Shown here: positions 24,337 to 30,898 of the stretch, one piece after another | How the letters are laid out: the number at the start of each line of letters is the position of its first letter | Position numbering within the stretch: position 1 is the first letter of the stretch | Source of the DNA: Pseudomonadota bacterium | GTDB taxonomy: Bacteria; Pseudomonadota; Gammaproteobacteria; Xanthomonadales; Xanthomonadaceae | Direction of reading: 5' to 3' | Assembly: GCA_018241125.1 (NCBI GenBank) | Contig: JAFEEL010000033.1 | Coordinates: 142,294 to 206,293 of the forward strand | DNA: 64,000 bases | Position numbers and translations under genes: made by a program | The notes under the pieces: model-generated | Seen by the model: only the letters and a program-made list of their open reading frames with translations | The model's database searches: none | Told to the model about the DNA's origin: nothing

Positions 24337-24548
24337 GCCGCACCCCGCAGGCCGGCGGCGCGGATGACCTGCGCGCGCACCGCGCGGCCCTTGGGGCCGC
24401 CCCAGGTGCCATAGACGGCCTGCCGCACCAGTGACGGATCGATGCCCTGTGCGCGGCACCACGCCGTATAGGTGGTGCCCTCCAGGATGAAGGCCGCGCG
24501 CAGTTGCTGCATCAGCCGTGCGCCGGCCTCGGGCGGGGAGTGGGTCAT
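24333..24548 (-). CDS. BcepMu gp16-family phage protein
   Basis: A 71-aa protein with the distinctive pattern of the phage-associated BcepMu gp16 family: LRAAFILEGTTYTAWCRAQG, then DPSLVRQAVYGTWGGPKGRA. This is a small helix-turn-helix-like fold. It is the first gene of the leftward early operon, facing the repressor gene across the operator region, exactly its place in BcepMu-type phages. Ner-like control of the early/lysogeny switch is inferred. Confidence 0.85.
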   Translation of the reverse strand: MTHSPPEAGARLMQQLRAAFILEGTTYTAWCRAQGIDPSLVRQAVYGTWGGPKGRAVRAQVIRAAGLRGAA

Positions 24549-24590
24549 CGCGGTATCCTCACGGTCGGATAAAGGGCGTGGGATAGATGA

Positions 24591-24609
24591 TTGTGGAACT
24601 GTTCCACAA
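24591..24609. promoter_or_regulatory. 19-bp palindromic operator between repressor and early operon
   Basis: TTGTGGAACTGTTCCACAA is a perfect 9-bp inverted repeat around a central T. It lies in the 76-bp divergent region between the gp16-like gene and the repressor gene. A further TTGTGGA half-like site overlaps the repressor start (24624-24630). It is the obvious candidate binding site for the repressor. Confidence 0.85.
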
Positions 24610-24624
24610 TGTCAAGAGGTATTT

Positions 24625-24993
24625 GTGGATTTATTACACGACCGATTGAGAGCCGAATTGAAGGCGCGCGGGCTCTCTCACGCAGAAGCTGCGAGAGTCG
24701 CCGGCCTATCGGATTCACAAGGTCTGCGCGATGTAATTGCTGGCCGTAAGCGCCTGACTGCCGAAATGCTGGCCGCCCTGGCCGCCACCGGCATCGACGT
24801 GCTCTACATCCTCACCGGCCAGCGCGCCGGCGGTGCCGCGGCCGCGCCGCCCGCGCCGCTGCCACGCGACGAGCAGGATTTGCTGGCTCTGTACCGCGGC
24901 AGCAGCCCGGCCGGGAAAGCCGCCATCCGGGCGACGGGCGTTGCGGTCGCGCAACCGCTGAGCGCGCCGGCGCGCAAAGGCAAGAAGGGATGA
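24625..24993 (+). CDS. Phage repressor, helix-turn-helix XRE-like
   Basis: A 122-aa protein with an N-terminal helix-turn-helix (LKARGLSHAEAARVAGLSD, QGLRDVIAGRKRLT) followed by ALAATGIDVLYILTGQ, a signature of phage repressors of the CI/XRE kind. The C-terminal part is Ala/Pro-rich with LLALYRGSSPAGKAAI and ends in a basic run. GTG 24625 is chosen because AAGAGG lies five bases upstream. It faces the leftward early operon across the palindromic operator, as BcepMu gp17 does. Confidence 0.85.
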   Translation: MDLLHDRLRAELKARGLSHAEAARVAGLSDSQGLRDVIAGRKRLTAEMLAALAATGIDVLYILTGQRAGGAAAAPPAPLPRDEQDLLALYRGSSPAGKAAIRATGVAVAQPLSAPARKGKKG

Positions 24994-25403
24994 GCCAACG
25001 CCGATCGCGCAAAGTGCAAACGCCACTGGAGGCGCAGACGAATGCGCTGGTGAAATTGCGGCTGGTAGAAGGCGCAGTCTCCCTCGCGCTGACGCTGGCC
25101 CGGTACGGCTCGGTCGTCGCAGTCGCCTATTTGGGCTACCGTACGATAGATGTTCTGGCAGGCAAGACCACCCTGGCTGACATAGGCATCGGCTTCCTCG
25201 CCAATGTGCAGATATCAACCGCGCTGGCGTGGGGTGTAGGTGTGGGCGGCGCGTGGTACGGCAAGCGCCAGAACCGGCTGCGAAAGGATACAATCGAGCG
25301 ACTGCAAGGCCGCATTCAGCATCTCGAACGCCAACATGATCCGCAACGCAGTTCCAGCAACCTGACTCGGCGCGGCGATACCCGCCAAGAGGATCGTCTA
25401 TGA
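24990..25403 (+). CDS. Cargo gene 1: two-helix membrane protein with coiled-coil tail
   Basis: A 137-aa protein whose ATG overlaps the repressor stop (ATGA), so it is probably expressed in the lysogen. Two hydrophobic helices (ALTLARYGSVVAVAYLGY and ISTALAWGVGVGGAWYG) are followed by a charged coiled coil (LRKDTIERLQGRIQHLERQ). No family recognised. Co-expression with a repressor is typical of superinfection-exclusion or other lysogenic conversion genes. Confidence 0.65.
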   Translation: MSQRRSRKVQTPLEAQTNALVKLRLVEGAVSLALTLARYGSVVAVAYLGYRTIDVLAGKTTLADIGIGFLANVQISTALAWGVGVGGAWYGKRQNRLRKDTIERLQGRIQHLERQHDPQRSSSNLTRRGDTRQEDRL

Positions 25404-25945
25404 ACCCTCAAGGCTTCACGGCCTTGGCATCACTGGCATCGATCGGCATGCTCGCCGTCTTGTTGTTCCGGCTGTACCGGCACCTCGCGCTGGAACAGTT
25501 CCGCCAGAAGATATTCGCGCTGCGCGATGAACTGTTCGATTGCGCGCTGGATGGCCAGATCGCCTTTACCGCCCCGGCCTACGGACTGCTGCGTCAGACC
25601 ATGAACGGGATGATCCGGTTCGGCCATCGGGCCAATCTGCTCTTCGCCGCAATGCTGGGCATCACCGCCATCGAACCGCGGCAGCCCTCGTTTCGTGCGC
25701 GCATGCAACAAGCTAAGCGAAGCCTGAGCGGCGAACAACGGCAACTGGTGGACGAATTCCAACGACGCATGAACTTTCTGACTATCGAATTCCTGGTGCT
25801 CGGTTCGCCGTTGGTGATGGCCACCGTCATCGGCCCGTTCTTGTTCGCGCTGGAGGCTCGGCGCCACGCTTCACGGCTGCTCAGGCTGTTCAGGCGTCCG
25901 ATGGATCGGATCGACACCGAGGCATTCCTTACGACGGAAGGCTGA
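25400..25945 (+). CDS. Cargo gene 2: membrane protein of unknown function
   Basis: A 181-aa protein with an N-terminal helix (LASIGMLAVLLFRLYRHLAL), a soluble middle rich in Arg/Gln, and a second hydrophobic segment (VLGSPLVMATVIGPFLFAL). ATG 25400 overlaps the stop of cargo gene 1. The pair resembles a small two-component membrane system. No homolog is recognised from the sequence. Confidence 0.65.
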   Translation: MNPQGFTALASLASIGMLAVLLFRLYRHLALEQFRQKIFALRDELFDCALDGQIAFTAPAYGLLRQTMNGMIRFGHRANLLFAAMLGITAIEPRQPSFRARMQQAKRSLSGEQRQLVDEFQRRMNFLTIEFLVLGSPLVMATVIGPFLFALEARRHASRLLRLFRRPMDRIDTEAFLTTEG

Positions 25946-25973
25946 GAAGGACTCTGACGCAAAGGAGAAAGCC

Positions 25974-26363
25974 GTGGACGCAACGGGTTGGCTTCTGGTG
26001 TTCTTGATCACGTGCGTTCTCATTTCGCTGATCGCCCGCGCGAAGGGCCGTTCAGCCTTGGCTCTGTTCTTCGCGATGGCCCTCCCGCCCGTGCCGCTTG
26101 CGCTGATGGTGTCCTACGCGCTTGGCAACGACATGGCAGCCAAGGCGGCGGCCATGCTCACGGTCATCTGGTTGTGTCCCGCGATCGGCCTCGTTTGGGC
26201 CATCATGGCAAAAAACAAGGACGAAATGGCCGCGCAGCTGGGCGATTACGGGGATCGCAAGAAGTGCCCCTTCTGCGCCGAGCCGATCCGCAAGGAGGCG
26301 ATCAAGTGCAAGCATTGCGGGAGCGATCTGTCGGCTCGCATCGAAGAGGAAACATCCCATTGA
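25974..26363 (+). CDS. Cargo gene 3: membrane protein with C-terminal zinc ribbon
   Basis: A 129-aa protein. Three hydrophobic segments in the first 80 residues are followed by a clear zinc ribbon, CPFCAEPIRKEAIKCKHCG, in which two CxxC knuckles are spaced 12 residues apart. GTG 25974 follows AAAGGAG, a strong ribosome site. Zinc ribbons of this sort occur on many small membrane proteins and do not define a function. Confidence 0.7.
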   Translation: MDATGWLLVFLITCVLISLIARAKGRSALALFFAMALPPVPLALMVSYALGNDMAAKAAAMLTVIWLCPAIGLVWAIMAKNKDEMAAQLGDYGDRKKCPFCAEPIRKEAIKCKHCGSDLSARIEEETSH

Positions 26364-26734
26364 AAAGGCTCAAAGCACTCGGAATTGTGCTTTCTGCGCC
26401 CGTGGTGATGGGTGCGGCGATCGCGAGCGACCATCCTCCAAAGGACGCTGTGCGTGATGCAACGCCGCTAGAACTCGCTGCCATCAAAACGAGCTTGGAG
26501 CTTGATCTCAAAGACGCGCAGAGCGCTCGGTTGCAGGATGTTCGCGTGAAAGGCGAAAAGTTCTGCGGGTTCGTCAACTCCAAAAACAGCTACGGAGCCT
26601 ATGCCGGGTACATCCCCATCATGGGCATGCTGCTCATGATAAAGGGTGTCCAAACAGCGTACGTGTTCGGTATTGATTCGCCCGAAGTCACACGAGCCAT
26701 GTGCAAGGATTGGGGCTTGCCACTTAGGCCGTGA
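26360..26734 (+). CDS. Cargo gene 4: exported protein of unknown function
   Basis: A 124-aa protein with a signal peptide (MKRLKALGIVLSAPVVMGAA with cleavage after AIA). The mature part contains two cysteines (EKFCGFVN and RAMCKDWG) and a hydrophobic YIPIMGMLLMIKG stretch. The start is TTG 26360 in a TTGA overlap with cargo gene 3. Base composition is visibly less GC-rich than the phage structural genes, a sign of separate acquisition. Confidence 0.65.
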   Translation: MKRLKALGIVLSAPVVMGAAIASDHPPKDAVRDATPLELAAIKTSLELDLKDAQSARLQDVRVKGEKFCGFVNSKNSYGAYAGYIPIMGMLLMIKGVQTAYVFGIDSPEVTRAMCKDWGLPLRP

Positions 26735-26850
26735 ACGCAAGCTGTGACTACGCCGTCTCGCATGATTGCGCCACCATCCTCGCGCGCGCGCGGGAAGTCT
26801 TGTGAACTAGGCAACATGACGGCGCGCTGACCGCCCGCCACGCTGCGGGC
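26735..26850 (+). promoter_or_regulatory. Likely late-promoter region before the lysis cassette
   Basis: This 116-bp gap separates the cargo genes from the endolysin. From there to 51562 the genes are nearly gap-free apart from 34519-34774. It is therefore the best position for the Mor-dependent late promoter. No sigma-70 -35/-10 pair stands out, as expected for an activator-dependent promoter. Inference only. Confidence 0.35.
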
Positions 26851-27300
26851 ATGAACCTTTCCCCGCACTTCGATCTGCCCGAGTTTCTGCGCTCCGACAC
26901 CGCGCTGCGGCTGGGCATCGACATGACCCCGCCGCCGCCGGTAGTGGCCGCGCTCACCGCGCTGGCGGTCAACGTGCTCGAACCGCTGCGCGCGCACTTG
27001 GGCGCGCCCATCCACATCACCTCCGGCTACCGCCCGTTGCGCTTGAACACGGCCATCGGCGGCGCGCGTACCAGCCAGCACATGGTCGGGCAGGCCGCCG
27101 ACATCTATGTGACCGGCATGACCCCGCCGCAACTGTGCCGGGCGATCATCGCCTTCGGCGTGCCGTTCGACCAGTGCATCAGCGAGTTCGGCTGGACGCA
27201 CGTCTCCTTCAACCCGGCAGGCAAACAGCGCGGGCAGGTGCTCACCGCGTTCCACCGCCCCGGCGGCGGGGTGGGCTATCGGCCCGGGCTACCGGAATGA
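26851..27300 (+). CDS. Endolysin, M15-type D-Ala-D-Ala peptidase
   Basis: A 149-aa peptidase M15-like enzyme. Zinc-ligand motifs are SQHMVGQAADIY (H and D) and the late WTHVSF (H), with the substrate-loop HITSGYRPLRLN. Such phage enzymes cleave peptidoglycan cross-links or stems during lysis. It is followed by a small two-helix protein in an ATGA overlap, giving a standard lysis cassette. No signal peptide, so a holin would be needed. Confidence 0.88.
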   Translation: MNLSPHFDLPEFLRSDTALRLGIDMTPPPPVVAALTALAVNVLEPLRAHLGAPIHITSGYRPLRLNTAIGGARTSQHMVGQAADIYVTGMTPPQLCRAIIAFGVPFDQCISEFGWTHVSFNPAGKQRGQVLTAFHRPGGGVGYRPGLPE

Positions 27301-27539
27301 GCCGCGACGGCATTACCAGCCTGATCGTCGCGGTCGGCTTGGTCGTCACCCTGGCCGCCATCACCGCTGCGCTGATCTTCCTGCGTGTGCCCGACGGCAA
27401 CGAGCAAGCCCTGCTGCTGTTGATTGGCGCGCTGACCGCCAACGTCGGCAGCGTGGTCGGCTATTTCTTCGGCAGCTCGTCGAGTTCGCGCAACAAGGAC
27501 GACACCATCGCTTCGCTCACCACCAAAGGATCGCCATGA
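27297..27539 (+). CDS. Putative holin
   Basis: An 80-aa protein with two hydrophobic helices (SLIVAVGLVVTLAAITAALIF and LLLLIGALTANVGSVVGYFF, in part) and a polar, Ser-rich C-terminus. This is class II holin topology. The start overlaps the endolysin stop (ATGA). It would form membrane lesions that release the endolysin. Confidence 0.72.
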   Translation: MSRDGITSLIVAVGLVVTLAAITAALIFLRVPDGNEQALLLLIGALTANVGSVVGYFFGSSSSSRNKDDTIASLTTKGSP

Positions 27540-27847
27540 GATTCCACGTCATCATCGCCTGCGCCACGCTCGCGCTGGCCGGCTGCCAAACGCCCGCCGG
27601 CAAGCCGTCGGTGCAGCAAAACATCGCCGTCACCTGTCAGGCCATCGCCTCCGCCGAAGACGCGCTGGCGCTGGTGAAGGACAAGCTGACGCCCGCGCAG
27701 ATGGCCATCGTCCGCCACGCGATCACCATCAAGGCCCCGGTGTGCAATGCCGCGCCGTTCCCGGCCACCCTCACCGACGCCAGCTATGCCGCATTGACCG
27801 GCGCGCTGGCCGACCTTGCCCGCATCAAGCAGGAGGCGCAGCCGTGA
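27536..27847 (+). CDS. Phage lipoprotein in the lysis cassette (possible outer-membrane spanin)
   Basis: A 103-aa protein with a lipoprotein signal peptide and lipobox (LALAGC). The mature part is helical with two more cysteines (VTCQAIASAE and APVCNAAP). It follows the holin-like gene in an ATGA overlap. Its position suggests an o-spanin-like or other envelope function, but it is longer than Rz1 and no partner i-spanin was identified. Confidence 0.65.
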   Translation: MRFHVIIACATLALAGCQTPAGKPSVQQNIAVTCQAIASAEDALALVKDKLTPAQMAIVRHAITIKAPVCNAAPFPATLTDASYAALTGALADLARIKQEAQP

Positions 27848-28086
27848 GCCAGTCCCTGACCGACATCCTTGCCACCATCGAGCAATACCTGCCGACCATC
27901 GGCGCGCTGGTGGCCGCGCTCGACCCCAAGGACGCCGCCACCGTCGCGCTGGTGCAAAAGCTCGCCAGCATCGTCGCCGAGCTGGCCGCGACCGAGCGCC
28001 AGATCATGGCCGGCCTGTCGCCGGCGCTGATGGAGCAGATCGCGCAGGCCAACCGCGATGCCGACGCCGGGTTGATCGGCAACTGA
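27844..28086 (+). CDS. Small helical phage protein of unknown function
   Basis: An 80-aa, all-helical, acidic protein (SLTDILATIEQYLPTIGALV, then ASIVAELAATERQIMAGL). GTG 27844 overlaps the lipoprotein stop (GTGA). No transmembrane segment is convincing. Function unknown. Confidence 0.6.
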   Translation: MSQSLTDILATIEQYLPTIGALVAALDPKDAATVALVQKLASIVAELAATERQIMAGLSPALMEQIAQANRDADAGLIGN

Positions 28087-28087
28087 C

Positions 28088-28312
28088 GTGATCGACGAGA
28101 TCGACATCGCCACCGAGCGCATGGAGCGCGATCTGGCCGCCGCGCTGGAAGCCCACGCCGCCCGGCCGGTGGCGCAGGTGTCCAGCGATGGCCTGTGCAT
28201 CGACTGCGGCTGGGCGATCGAACCGGCACGGCTGGCCGCCCTGCGCGGCTGCACTGCGCGCTGCGTCCGCTGCGCGGCCCGCTTCGAGACCGCGCAGCGG
28301 AGGCGCGCATGA
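28088..28312 (+). CDS. TraR/DksA-type C4 zinc-finger protein
   Basis: A 74-aa protein with an N-terminal helix (DIATERMERDLAAALEAH) and a DksA/TraR zinc finger made of CIDCG and CVRCA, 18 residues apart. Phage TraR homologs bind RNA polymerase through its secondary channel and can mimic DksA with ppGpp. GTG 28088 lies one base after the upstream stop. Confidence 0.85.
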   Translation: MIDEIDIATERMERDLAAALEAHAARPVAQVSSDGLCIDCGWAIEPARLAALRGCTARCVRCAARFETAQRRRA

Positions 28313-28617
28313 AGATGACCCTGGAGCTGTGGCAGGCCCTGGTCTTGGGGACGAGCCTGGTTTGCGCGTTTTTCGTCATCTTGAAGATGCTGCTGATCCA
28401 GTTCTCCCAGCGCATCCAGACGCGCATGGACGCGCTGGTCGATGAGTCCAAGGGCTGGCGGCACGTCGAGCGCGACCTGATGCAACTGCGCGCCGAGCTG
28501 CCCGAGCGCTACGTGCGCCGCGAGGATTACGTGCGCAACCAGACCATCATCGAAGGCAAGCTCGACCTGATTGGATCGAAGATCGAGCTGATGCAAATCA
28601 AAGTCGGAGGGCCATAG
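28309..28617 (+). CDS. Membrane-anchored phage protein (DUF2730-like)
   Basis: A 102-aa protein with one N-terminal helix (ALVLGTSLVCAFFVILKMLL) and a coiled-coil tail (VERDLMQLRAELPERYVRR). This is the layout and map position of Mu gp25 / DUF2730 proteins, which lie just before the terminase genes. ATG 28309 overlaps the TraR-like stop. Function in phage biology is unknown. Confidence 0.65.
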   Translation: MKMTLELWQALVLGTSLVCAFFVILKMLLIQFSQRIQTRMDALVDESKGWRHVERDLMQLRAELPERYVRREDYVRNQTIIEGKLDLIGSKIELMQIKVGGP

Positions 28618-28619
28618 CG

Positions 28620-28931
28620 ATGGACGGCATCGACCTGCAAAAGCGCCGCCGCGAGCACATCCGCTGGCTGGTGCTGCGGGCGCTGGACAACGCCCGGCCG
28701 ATCGGGTTCCCGGAAAACCCGCTGCTGGAGATCGTGCGCGCCTTCTACGAGGACGCCAGCCGGCACGAACTGCGCCGCGAGCTGGATTACCTGGAAGATC
28801 GCGGCCTGATCGCCATCGCCGAGCGCCACACCGGGCACTGGCGCGCCGAGCTGCAACGCCACGGCGTGGATATTGTCGAGTACGCCATCGAGTGCGAACC
28901 GGGCATCGCCAGACCGCCGAAGGGGCTTTGA
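28620..28931 (+). CDS. Winged-helix phage protein (Mu gp26-like position)
   Basis: A 103-aa protein with a winged-helix pattern: helices around RREHIRWLVLRALDNARP, a recognition-like ASRHELRRELDYLEDRGLIA, and a strand pair near ERHTGHWRAEL. It sits between the DUF2730-like gene and the small terminase, as Mu gp26 does. No function assigned. Confidence 0.7.
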   Translation: MDGIDLQKRRREHIRWLVLRALDNARPIGFPENPLLEIVRAFYEDASRHELRRELDYLEDRGLIAIAERHTGHWRAELQRHGVDIVEYAIECEPGIARPPKGL

Positions 28932-28932
28932 G

Positions 28933-29472
28933 ATGCCGCCGCCGGGCAAGATCGCCATGCTGCCGCCGGAAGTCCGTGCGGAGCTTGACCGCCGCTTGAT
29001 CGCCAATGGCTTCTCCAGCTTCGTGGCGCTGTCGGAGTGGCTTGCATCGCTGGGCTTCGAGATTTCCAAGTCCACCATCGGGGTGCAGTCCAAGCGCCTG
29101 GCGCGCCGCATCGACGCGGTCAAGGCCTCCACGCAAGCGGCGCTGGCGATGGAAGATGCCACCCGCGACGACGCCGATGCGCGCTCCAACGCCATCTATG
29201 CGCAGTTCCAGTCCGGCATCTTCGACGCCCTGCTGGCCTACGCCGACGCCGAAACCGAAGAAGACCCGGCCGAGCGTCTGGCCCTGCTCACGCGTGCCGG
29301 TAAAGACTTTGCTGCCGTGGGCCGCGGCAACATCGCTCGCAACAAGTGGGCCGTGGACGTGCGCGCCAAGATGGACGCCGCCCGCGACGAAATCCGCAAG
29401 CTCGCCACCGGCGCCGGCGTCTCGCCCGAGACGATGGCCGCCATCGACGCGCGCCTGCAAGGCGTGGTGTGA
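28933..29472 (+). CDS. Small terminase subunit (Mu gp27 / DUF3486 type)
   Basis: A 179-aa protein with an N-terminal DNA-binding domain (LPPEVRAELDRRLIANGFS, FEISKSTIGVQSKRLARR) and a helical C-terminus, matching the DUF3486 family. It recognises phage DNA for packaging. ATG 28933 is one base after the upstream stop. The large terminase follows 7 bp downstream. Confidence 0.85.
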   Translation: MPPPGKIAMLPPEVRAELDRRLIANGFSSFVALSEWLASLGFEISKSTIGVQSKRLARRIDAVKASTQAALAMEDATRDDADARSNAIYAQFQSGIFDALLAYADAETEEDPAERLALLTRAGKDFAAVGRGNIARNKWAVDVRAKMDAARDEIRKLATGAGVSPETMAAIDARLQGVV

Positions 29473-29479
29473 GGCCGGC

Positions 29480-30898
29480 ATGGGCAACGCACGCTGCCTT
29501 CCCGCCGACCCGCAGGCAACCTTCCTGCCCTTCCAGTCGCGCTGGATCAACGACGCCAGCCGCCTGAAGCTGGCAGAGAAGCCCCGGCAGGTCGGCTGGT
29601 CGTGGTCGGCCGCGTATGCCGCCGTGCGCCGCACCGCCCAGCGCGGTGCCAAGTTCGATCAATGGGTGTCCAGCCGCGACGAAACCCAGGCGCGGCTGTT
29701 CATCGAGGACTGCAAGCTGTGGGCCGACGTGCTCAAGCTGGCCGCCGGTGACTTCGGCGAGGAAGTGATCGACGCCGCCGAAAAGCAGACCGCCTACGCG
29801 CTGCGTTTCGCCAACGACCGCCGCATCCACTCGATGAGTTCCAACCCCGACGCGCAAGCCGGCAAGCGCGGCGGCCGCATCCTCGACGAGTTCGCGCTGC
29901 ACAAGGATCCCCGCAAGCTGTGGGCCATCGCTTACCCGGGCATCACCTGGGGCGGCCAGCTCGAAGCCTTCAGCACCCATCGCGGCAGCCACAACTTCTT
30001 CAACCAACTCATCCGCGAGATCAAGGAAAACGACAACCCGAAGGGCATCAGCCTGCACACCGTCACCCTGGAGGACGCGCTCGCGCAGGGCCTGCTCTAC
30101 AAGCTCCAGCTCAAGCTGCCGACGGACGATCCGCGCCAGGGCATGGACGAGCAGGCGTACTTCGACTACATCCGTTCGGGTTGCGTGGACGAGGAATCGT
30201 TCCAGCAGGAATACATGTGCCGCCCGGCCGACGACGATGTGGCCTTCCTGGAGTACGACCTGATCGCGGCCTGTGAGTACCCAGCCGAGACTCACTGGCA
30301 GCACATCGAAGCAGCGGAGTTGTACGCCGGTATCGACATCGGCCGCAAACGCGATCTCACCGTGCTGTGGGTGGTAGAACGCTTGGGCGACGTGCTCTAC
30401 ACCCGCCACGTCGAAGCCCTCCACAACATGCCCAAGTCGGCCCAGCAAGCCGTGCTGTGGCCGTGGATCGAGCGTTGCCGGCGTACCTGCATCGACGCCA
30501 CCGGCCTGGGTATCGGCTGGGTAGACGATGCGCAAGATCGCTTCGGGGCATCCAAGGTCGAAGGCATCACCTTCACGCCAAAGGTCAAGGAAGCGCTGGC
30601 CTACCCGGTACGCGGGGCGATGCAAGACCGCGCCTTGCGCATCCCGTATGACGCGCACATCCGCGCCGATCTGCGCTCGGTCACCAAGCAAACCACCGTG
30701 GCCGGCAACATCCGCTTCACCGCCGAACGCACGCCCGACGGCCACGCCGACCGCTTCTGGGCGCTGGCGCTGGGCATCCACGCCGCCGCCGCACCCGCGG
30801 GCGTCATCGAGTTCACCCCCGCCCCGCGCCACCCGCGCGGCTTCGACAGCGCCCACAACGATTCCGACTTCCGCATCCCGCAGGCATCCACATGGTGA
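29480..30898 (+). CDS. Large terminase subunit
   Basis: A 472-aa packaging motor. The N-terminal ATPase has EKPRQVGWSWSAAYAA, an R-Q variant adenine/Walker A region as in Mu gp28-type terminases, and an acidic GGRILDEFALHKD Walker B-like segment. The C-terminal RNase H-like nuclease has AGIDIGRKRDLTVLW and CIDATGLGIGW. ATG 29480 was chosen for position. The start of the portal gene overlaps its end. Confidence 0.9.
   Translation: MGNARCLPADPQATFLPFQSRWINDASRLKLAEKPRQVGWSWSAAYAAVRRTAQRGAKFDQWVSSRDETQARLFIEDCKLWADVLKLAAGDFGEEVIDAAEKQTAYALRFANDRRIHSMSSNPDAQAGKRGGRILDEFALHKDPRKLWAIAYPGITWGGQLEAFSTHRGSHNFFNQLIREIKENDNPKGISLHTVTLEDALAQGLLYKLQLKLPTDDPRQGMDEQAYFDYIRSGCVDEESFQQEYMCRPADDDVAFLEYDLIAACEYPAETHWQHIEAAELYAGIDIGRKRDLTVLWVVERLGDVLYTRHVEALHNMPKSAQQAVLWPWIERCRRTCIDATGLGIGWVDDAQDRFGASKVEGITFTPKVKEALAYPVRGAMQDRALRIPYDAHIRADLRSVTKQTTVAGNIRFTAERTPDGHADRFWALALGIHAAAAPAGVIEFTPAPRHPRGFDSAHNDSDFRIPQASTW

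Noticed and set aside
27784-29652. Open frame of 622 codons on the - strand
   Set aside because: Antisense to a row of overlapping phage genes with clear families; low-complexity composition.
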